Origin: Rhodocyclaceae bacterium | Lineage (GTDB): Bacteria; Pseudomonadota; Gammaproteobacteria; Burkholderiales; Rhodocyclaceae | DNA: 5,747 nt | Direction of reading: 5' to 3' | Assembly (NCBI GenBank): GCA_027325905.1 | Contig: DAIEEM010000148.1 | Coordinates: 1-5,747 of the forward strand | Shown: positions 1 through 5,747 of the stretch, one piece after another | Numbering within the stretch: the stretch's first letter is position 1 | Layout: each line of letters starts with the position of its first letter | Program-made: the position numbers and the translations under genes | The notes under the pieces: model-generated | Database searches by the model: none | Told to the model about the DNA's origin: nothing | Seen by the model: the letters and a program-made list of their open reading frames with translations, nothing else

Positions 1-528
1 GGCGGCTACATGAACACGGGGGTGCAGCGCTCGTCGGCGACGCCGCCGGCGGCGCGCACGGCGACGACCATGGCGGTCGGCCCCGAGCCCGGCAACCCGT
101 TCGGCCAGGGCAAGTTCGTGCCCGCCATCGCCATGGCTCACGGCATCCCCTATGTCGCCACGGCGACGGTGGCCGACCTGCGCGACCTCGAAGCCAAGGT
201 GCGCCGCGCCATGGAAATCCGCGGCGCACGCTACATCCACATCCTGGTGCCCTGTCCGCTGGGTTGGGGCACGGCTTCCAGCGACACCATCAAGATGGCG
301 CGGCTGGCGAAGGAGACCGGCATGTTCCCGGTGTTCGAGGCCGAGCACGGCGAAGTGACGGCGGTGCTGCCGATCCGCAAGAAGCTGCCCGTCGAGGATT
401 ACCTGAAGCCGCAGAAGCGCTACGCCCACCTGTTCGGCAAGCAGCCGAAGGTCGACGTCATCGCCAAGCTGCAGGCGTTGGCCGATCGCAACGTCCGCAA
501 GTACGGACTGCTGGGGGAGGAATATTGA
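1..528 (+). CDS. 2-oxoacid:acceptor oxidoreductase, beta subunit (PorB-like), 5' truncated by window
   Basis: This is the C-terminal 175 residues of the thiamine-diphosphate-binding beta subunit of a pyruvate:ferredoxin oxidoreductase-type enzyme. Such enzymes oxidatively decarboxylate a 2-oxoacid with CoA to acyl-CoA and CO2 and pass electrons to iron-sulfur centres in the cytoplasm. The frame is open from base 1, so the ATG at 10 is an internal Met in a GGYMNTGVQRS motif. That motif is the end of the family's TPP/Mg-binding loop. Further family signatures are AHGIPYVATA (visible residues 46-55), PCPLGWG (84-90) and the late PVEDYLKPQKRYAHL stretch. It ends in TGA at 526-528, overlapping a downstream ATG. 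A GltD-like flavoprotein follows, so electrons probably go on to NAD(P). The substrate could be pyruvate, but phenylglyoxylate, 2-oxoglutarate or another 2-oxoacid is not excluded. The alpha and gamma/delta subunits would lie to the left. Confidence 0.9.
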   Translation, partial: GGYMNTGVQRSSATPPAARTATTMAVGPEPGNPFGQGKFVPAIAMAHGIPYVATATVADLRDLEAKVRRAMEIRGARYIHILVPCPLGWGTASSDTIKMARLAKETGMFPVFEAEHGEVTAVLPIRKKLPVEDYLKPQKRYAHLFGKQPKVDVIAKLQALADRNVRKYGLLGEEY

Positions 529-617
529 TGGCCCCCCACGCTCGCAAGAACAGCTCGCTGCCCCTCACAGGGGGGGCGTATGCCCCCTTGGGACGGCCCT
601 TCGGAGGCATGACATGA
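528..617 (+). CDS. Possible 29-codon coupling ORF inside a repeat-derived linker
   Basis: An ATG at 528 overlaps the PorB-like stop (TGATG). It is preceded by a good ribosome binding site, GGAGG at 516-520, with a 7-base spacer. The reading frame runs 29 codons (MAPHARKNSSLPLTGG...) and stops with the TGA at 615-617, which overlaps the ATG of the flavoprotein gene (ATGA). The peptide matches no family I know and its middle is encoded by a GC-rich hairpin repeat. It is therefore more likely a by-product than a functional protein. It could still carry ribosomes across the gap and couple translation of its neighbours. Another reading is that 528 was once the start of the next gene and the repeat was inserted just after it. 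Confidence 0.2.
   Translation: MAPHARKNSSLPLTGGAYAPLGRPFGGMT
530..600. repeat. GC-rich hairpin-forming intergenic repeat, betaproteobacterial style
   Basis: The linker contains runs of C and G that pair with each other. GGGGGC at 572-577 and GCCCCC at 582-587 form a 6-bp stem with a GTAT loop, extendable by two G-T wobbles. CCCCT at 561-565 can instead pair with AGGGG at 569-573 around a 3-base loop. GCCCCCC at 531-537 is fully complementary to GGGGGGC at 571-577. The order of blocks (CCCCACGCTCG, CTGCCCC, a hairpin, then TTGGGACGGCCC) resembles a short repeat I remember between genes in many Betaproteobacteria. Only one copy is in this window, so its repeat status is an inference. There is no T-tract after the stem, so it does not look like an intrinsic terminator. 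Confidence 0.45.
603..613 (+). promoter_or_regulatory. Ribosome binding site fixing the flavoprotein start
   Basis: GGAGG at 603-607 lies 6 bases before the ATG at 614. This selects 614 as the start of the GltD-like gene. The site is at the 3' edge of the repeat-like linker, so the linker may have supplied it. Confidence 0.65.
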
Positions 618-2239
618 ACAAGCCCTTCGCCATCACCCTCGATCCCGGTTCCTCGCTCGCCAACCACACCGGCTCCTGGCGCACCTACCGGCCGGTCTAC
701 CTCGACCGCCTGCCGCCCTGCAACGCCACCTGCCCGGCCGGAGAGAACATCCAGGGCTGGCTGTTCCACGCCGAAAGCGGCAACTACGAGAAAGCCTGGC
801 GTGCGCTGACCGAGAACAATCCGCTGCCCGCCGTCATGGGCCGCGTCTGCTATCACCCCTGCGAAGGCGCCTGCAACCGCCAGCATCTCGACGAGGCCGT
901 CGGAATCAACTCCGTCGAGCGCTTCCTTGGCGACGAGGCGATCAAGCGCGGCTGGAAGTTCGACGCGCCCGCCGCCGCCTCCGGCCGCCGCGTGTTGGTC
1001 GTGGGCGCGGGTCCCGCCGGTCTTTCCGCCGCCTACCAGTTGGCGCGCATGGGTCACCAAGTGTTGATCGTCGAGGCCGGTCCCGCCGCCGGCGGCATGA
1101 TGCGCTTCGGCATTCCCAAGTATCGCCTGCCGCGCGACGTGCTCGATGCGGAGATTCAGCGCATTCTCGACCTCGGCGTCGAGCTCAAGCTCGACGCGCG
1201 CGTGGATGATCTCGACGCGGCGATCAAGGACGGCGGCTTCGACGCCTGCTTCCTCGGCGTCGGCGCCCATATCGCCAAGCGCGCCTACATCCCGGCCGGC
1301 GACGCCAGCAGGGTGCTCGATGCCGTTTCGGTGCTGCGCGGCATGGAAGGCGAGGAGGCCCCGCTGCTCGGCCGCCGCGTCGTCGTCTACGGCGGCGGCA
1401 ACACGGCGATCGACGTCGCGCGCACCGCCAGGCGGCTGGGTGCCGAGGAATCCATCATCGTCTATCGCCGCACGCGCGAAAAAATGCCGGCCCACGACTT
1501 CGAGGTCGAAGAGGCTCTGCAGGAAGGCGTGCAAATGAAATGGCTGTCCACCATCAAGGAGGCCGGCGAGGGCGAATTGATGGTCGAGAAGATGGCGCTC
1601 GACGAAAACGGCTTACCGCAGCCGACCGGCGAATACGAGACCATCGCCGCCGACTCGCTGGTGCTGGCGCTGGGCCAGGACGCCGACCTGTCGCTGCTGG
1701 AGAAGGTGCCGGGCCTGGTGATCGACAAGGGCCTGGTCCAGGTCGATGCCGGCATGATGACCGGCCGTCCCGGCGTGTTCGCCGGCGGCGACATGGCGAA
1801 CACCGAGCGCACCGTCACCGTCGCCGTCGGCCACGGCAAAAAGGCGGCGCGCGCCATCGACGCCTGGCTGCGCGGCGAGCGGTATGCGCCGCCGCCGAAA
1901 GCCGAGCTGGCGACCTTCGAGCGCCTCAATACCTGGTACTACTCCGACGCGCCGAAGACCATGCGTCCGGTGCTCGACATCATCCGCCGCCAGTCCACCT
2001 TCGAGGAGGTGCTCGGCGGCCTCGACGAAGGCAACGCGCTGTTCGAGGCGCGCCGCTGCATGTCCTGCGGCAACTGCTTCGAGTGCGACAACTGCTACGG
2101 CGTCTGTCCCGACAACGCGGTGATCAAGCTCGGCCCCGGCAAGCGCTTCGAGTTCAACTACGATTACTGCAAGGGCTGCGGCGTCTGCGTCGCCGAGTGC
2201 CCGTGCGGGGCGATCAAGATGGTGGCCGAAGAGAACTAG
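614..2239 (+). CDS. GltD-like NAD(P)H/FAD oxidoreductase with N- and C-terminal Fe-S motifs
   Basis: This 541-residue cytoplasmic flavoprotein probably moves electrons between the adjacent 2-oxoacid oxidoreductase and NAD(P). The N-terminal Fe-S domain typical of glutamate synthase small subunits has Cys36 and Cys40 (PPCNATCPAGENIQGW) and Cys79, Cys83 and Cys87 (CYHPCEGAC). The FAD-binding Rossmann motif GAGPAG is at 131-136, the NAD(P)-binding motif GGGNTAID at 260-267, and the second FAD contact AGGD at 390-393. The C-terminus adds a ferredoxin-like domain with Cys482, 485, 488, 491, 494, 498 and Cys519, 522, 525, 529, 531, enough for two [4Fe-4S] clusters. Classical GltD (about 450-490 residues) lacks this tail. 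No large GltB-type gene is visible, and the gene follows a PorB-like subunit, so glutamate synthase is unlikely. A close functional analogue would be the FAD subunit of phenylglyoxylate:NAD+ oxidoreductase (PadH). It ends in TAG. Confidence 0.85.
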   Translation: MNKPFAITLDPGSSLANHTGSWRTYRPVYLDRLPPCNATCPAGENIQGWLFHAESGNYEKAWRALTENNPLPAVMGRVCYHPCEGACNRQHLDEAVGINSVERFLGDEAIKRGWKFDAPAAASGRRVLVVGAGPAGLSAAYQLARMGHQVLIVEAGPAAGGMMRFGIPKYRLPRDVLDAEIQRILDLGVELKLDARVDDLDAAIKDGGFDACFLGVGAHIAKRAYIPAGDASRVLDAVSVLRGMEGEEAPLLGRRVVVYGGGNTAIDVARTARRLGAEESIIVYRRTREKMPAHDFEVEEALQEGVQMKWLSTIKEAGEGELMVEKMALDENGLPQPTGEYETIAADSLVLALGQDADLSLLEKVPGLVIDKGLVQVDAGMMTGRPGVFAGGDMANTERTVTVAVGHGKKAARAIDAWLRGERYAPPPKAELATFERLNTWYYSDAPKTMRPVLDIIRRQSTFEEVLGGLDEGNALFEARRCMSCGNCFECDNCYGVCPDNAVIKLGPGKRFEFNYDYCKGCGVCVAECPCGAIKMVAEEN

Positions 2240-2350
2240 GGATACCCGCACACGTCTTCAGGGAGGCGCCACACCGCCCGATTTTCGAACCGCCTTTTCT
2301 CCGTGACCGACCCGGACTATACATAGGATGGCAGAGGGGAGAATGGGCTT
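2240..2350 (+). promoter_or_regulatory. Intergenic gap with weak promoter-like sequence
   Basis: These 111 bases are the only real gap between genes in the window. They may separate two transcription units. A TATACA hexamer at 2318-2323 matches the -10 consensus at four of six positions. The sequence 17 bases upstream (TTTTCT, 2295-2300) is a poor -35 match. Before it, a weak 4-bp hairpin, GGCG at 2265-2268 with CGCC at 2275-2278, is followed by ATTTTC. That is too weak to call a terminator. A purine-rich AGGGGAGA at 2335-2342 probably serves as the ribosome binding site for the ATG at 2351, with a somewhat long spacer. No operator palindrome was seen. Confidence 0.25.
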
Positions 2351-4113
<1,763 letters not shown>

Positions 4114-4117
<4 letters not shown>

Positions 4118-5157
4118 GCAAGGAGCAGGGGGACCGCGCACCGGTCGACCATCCCGCGCCGCCGCCACCGTCGGGGCCGGTGCCTTACGACAAGCCGTTC
4201 GCGCTCAAGCTGCTCGCCGACATGCTGCGCATTCGCCGCCTCGAAGAGAAGGCGGCCGAGCTCTACGGCGCGACCAAGATACGCGGCTTCCTGCATCTCT
4301 ACATCGGCGAGGAAGCCGTCGGCGTCGGCGCGCTGCATGCCTTGACGCCGGACGACAACGTCGTCGCCACCTACCGCGAGCACGGTCACGCGCTGGTGCG
4401 CGGCATGGACATGGGCGTGCTGATGGCCGAAATGTACGGCAAGCAGGAGGGCTGCGCCCGTGGTCGCGGCGGCTCCATGCACCTGTTCGACGCCAAGACG
4501 CGGCTGTTCGGCGGCAACGCCATCGTCGGCGGCGGCCTGCCGCTCGCGGTGGGCCTCGCGCTGGCCGAGAAGATGCAGGGTACGCGCCGCGTCACCGCCT
4601 GCTTCTTCGGCGACGGCGCCGTGGCCGAAGGATCGTTCCATGAAGCGATGAACCTCGCGGCGCTCTGGAAATTGCCGGTGCTGTTCTGCTGCGAGAACAA
4701 CCTCTATGCGATGGGCACGGCCATAGACCGCTACGAATCGCAGACCGACCTTTGTGTCAAGGCGGCCTCGTACGACATGCCGGCGGTCGCGGCCGACGGC
4801 ATGGACATCGTCGCCGTGCACGAGGCGGCGAAGCAGGCGGCGGCGCGCGTGCGCGATGGCAACGGCCCGATGTTCCTCGAATTCCGCACCTATCGCTTCC
4901 GCGCCCATTCCATGTACGACGCCGAGCTTTATCGCCAGAAGGCCGAGGTGGAGGAATGGAAGACGCGCGGCCCGATCCACACCTTCACGGCGCGCCTCAA
5001 GGCCGAAGGCAAGCTGGCCGAAGACGAATTTCTCGCGCTCGACGCGGCGGCCAATGTCGAAGTCGACGATGCCGTGGCCTTCGCCGAGGCCGGTAGTTGG
5101 GAAGCGGTCGAAAATCTCGCGGCAGACCTTTATACGCCGCAAGGAGCGGCGCCATGA
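4114..5157 (+). CDS. pdhA: Pyruvate dehydrogenase-type E1 component, alpha subunit
   Basis: This 347-residue protein is the TPP-binding alpha chain of a heterotetrameric 2-oxoacid dehydrogenase E1. It decarboxylates pyruvate and, with E1 beta, reductively acetylates the lipoyl group of E2. The TPP/Mg motif starts GDGAVAEG at residues 166-173, continues through HEAMN (176-180) and ends in ENN (194-196). The conserved active-site loop appears as [12 protein letters not shown], with HSM at 265-267. A Pro-rich, probably disordered N-terminal extension (about residues 9-24) precedes the catalytic domain. The length is normal for the family. GGAGG at 4102-4106, 7 bases ahead, supports the ATG at 4114, which overlaps the ligase stop. 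Its own TGA overlaps the E1 beta ATG. Acetoin dehydrogenase (AcoA) and branched-chain E1 are related. The E1 beta sequence looks more like pyruvate dehydrogenase, but the substrate is not proven. Confidence 0.88.
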
Positions 5158-5747
5158 GCCGCCGCATCAGCTACCGCGAAGCCTTGCGCGAAGCCTTGCA
5201 GGAAGCGCTGCGCAAGGATCCGCGCGTATTCCTGATGGGCGAGGACGTCGGCCGCTACGGCGGCACCTACGCGGTGTCGAAAGGGCTGCTCGAAGAATTC
5301 GGGCCGGAGCGCATCCGCGACACGCCGCTGTCCGAACTCGGCTTCACCGGCGCCGGCATCGGCGCGGCGCTCGGCGGCATGCGGCCCATCGTCGAAGTGA
5401 TGACGGTTAACTTCAGCCTGCTCGCGCTCGACCAGATCGTGAACACCGCGGCGACGCTGCGCCACATGTCGGGCGGCCAGCTCGAGGTCCCCGTGGTGAT
5501 CCGGATCCCGACCGGCGCCGGCCGCCAGCTCGCGGCGCAACACTCGCACAGCCTCGAGAACTGGTACGCGCACGTGCCCGGCCTCACCGTCGTCGCCCCG
5601 GCGACGATCGACGACGCGCGCGGCGTGATCGCCGCTGCGCTCGCGCTCGAGGATCCTGTCGTCATCTTCTAGCATGCGCTGCTCTACAACAGCGAGGGCG
5701 AACTCACCGATGCGTGGCAGGCATGCGACCTGCGCTCGGCCCGGGTG
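5154..5747 (+). pseudogene. pdhB: Pyruvate dehydrogenase-type E1 component, beta subunit, with in-frame TAG; 3' end outside window
   Basis: This is the beta chain that pairs with the preceding E1 alpha. The start ATG at 5154 overlaps the E1 alpha stop (ATGA), and AAGGAG at 5141-5146 lies 7 bases before it. The first 172 codons are typical: [11 protein letters not shown] (active-site Glu30), [39 protein letters not shown] (Gln129, His130) and [10 protein letters not shown]. At codon 173 a TAG (5670-5672) interrupts a VVIF-stop-HALLYNSEGEL sequence. Family members normally read IFEH there, so one G-to-T change of a GAG explains it. The frame stays open and E1 beta-like for the remaining 25 codons to the edge, with no frameshift. 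Termination at TAG would remove the C-terminal transketolase-like domain and probably inactivate the enzyme. A sequencing or assembly error is a serious alternative. The open part is 5154-5672. E2 probably follows to the right. Confidence 0.75.
5670..5672 (+). other. In-frame amber codon within E1 beta
   Basis: TAG stands where related E1 beta proteins have the Glu of an IFEH-type motif. The residues on both sides fit the family. TAG also ends the flavoprotein gene at 2237-2239, where the protein is complete. TAG therefore seems to be an ordinary stop in this genome. Confidence 0.85.

Noticed and set aside
570..589. Intrinsic terminator between the first two genes
   Set aside because: The stem is GC-rich but is followed by TTGGGACGG rather than a T-tract, and the downstream gene is closely coupled.
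458..1534. A 358-codon minus-strand open frame opposite the linker and flavoprotein
   Set aside because: The opposite strand carries clear FAD and Fe-S motifs. The antisense product resembles nothing known.
614..2239. Glutamate synthase small subunit (gltD)
   Set aside because: No GltB-like gene is visible, the neighbour is a PorB-type subunit, and a C-terminal ferredoxin domain is present that classical GltD lacks.
5097..5153. An upstream in-frame ATG that would lengthen E1 beta by 19 residues
   Set aside because: It lies inside E1 alpha and the added residues do not match the family. The ATG at 5154 has a good ribosome binding site and the same ATGA overlap as the preceding gene pair.
5670..5672. 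Genome-wide reassignment of TAG, for example pyrrolysine
   Set aside because: TAG ends the flavoprotein gene where the protein is complete. The lost residue is a Glu, and no suppressor tRNA or pyl gene is in the window.

Overview
The window comes from a high-GC bacterium. By eye, GC or GC-rich codons dominate every third position. The protein families and a GC-rich intergenic repeat of a style common in Betaproteobacteria suggest a facultatively anaerobic betaproteobacterium, possibly Rhodocyclales. This assignment is an inference from remembered family resemblance, not a search result. All genes are on the + strand and tightly packed.

Layout: (1) 1-528 is the C-terminal part of the thiamine-diphosphate-binding beta subunit of a 2-oxoacid:acceptor oxidoreductase of the pyruvate:ferredoxin oxidoreductase (PorB) type, cut by the left edge. 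(2) 528-617 is a short linker built from a GC-rich hairpin-forming repeat. It can be read as a 29-codon ORF that overlaps both neighbours. (3) 614-2239 is a GltD-like FAD/NAD(P)H oxidoreductase with N-terminal and C-terminal iron-sulfur motifs, probably the electron-transfer partner of the oxidoreductase. (4) 2240-2350 is the only real intergenic gap, with at most a weak promoter. (5) 2351-4117 is an AMP-forming acetate/acyl-CoA ligase. (6) 4114-5157 is the pyruvate dehydrogenase-type E1 alpha subunit. (7) 5154-5747 is the matching E1 beta subunit, cut by the right edge and interrupted by an in-frame TAG at 5670-5672.

Taken together, the genes look like an acetyl-CoA-forming module. An iron-sulfur, CoA-dependent 2-oxoacid oxidoreductase with its own NAD(P)H-linked flavoprotein sits beside an acetate-activating enzyme and a lipoate-type 2-oxoacid dehydrogenase E1. 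The first would suit anoxic conditions, the last oxic ones. The ligase and both E1 genes are joined by ATGA start/stop overlaps, so they are likely translationally coupled. An E2 gene would be expected just past the right edge.

The most notable anomaly is the amber codon in E1 beta. It replaces a residue that is normally glutamate in the family's IFEH-type motif. The same frame continues with recognisable E1 beta sequence to the window edge. I see no previously undescribed system here. The remaining points of interest are the repeat-derived junction between the first two genes and the clustering of three acetyl-CoA routes.
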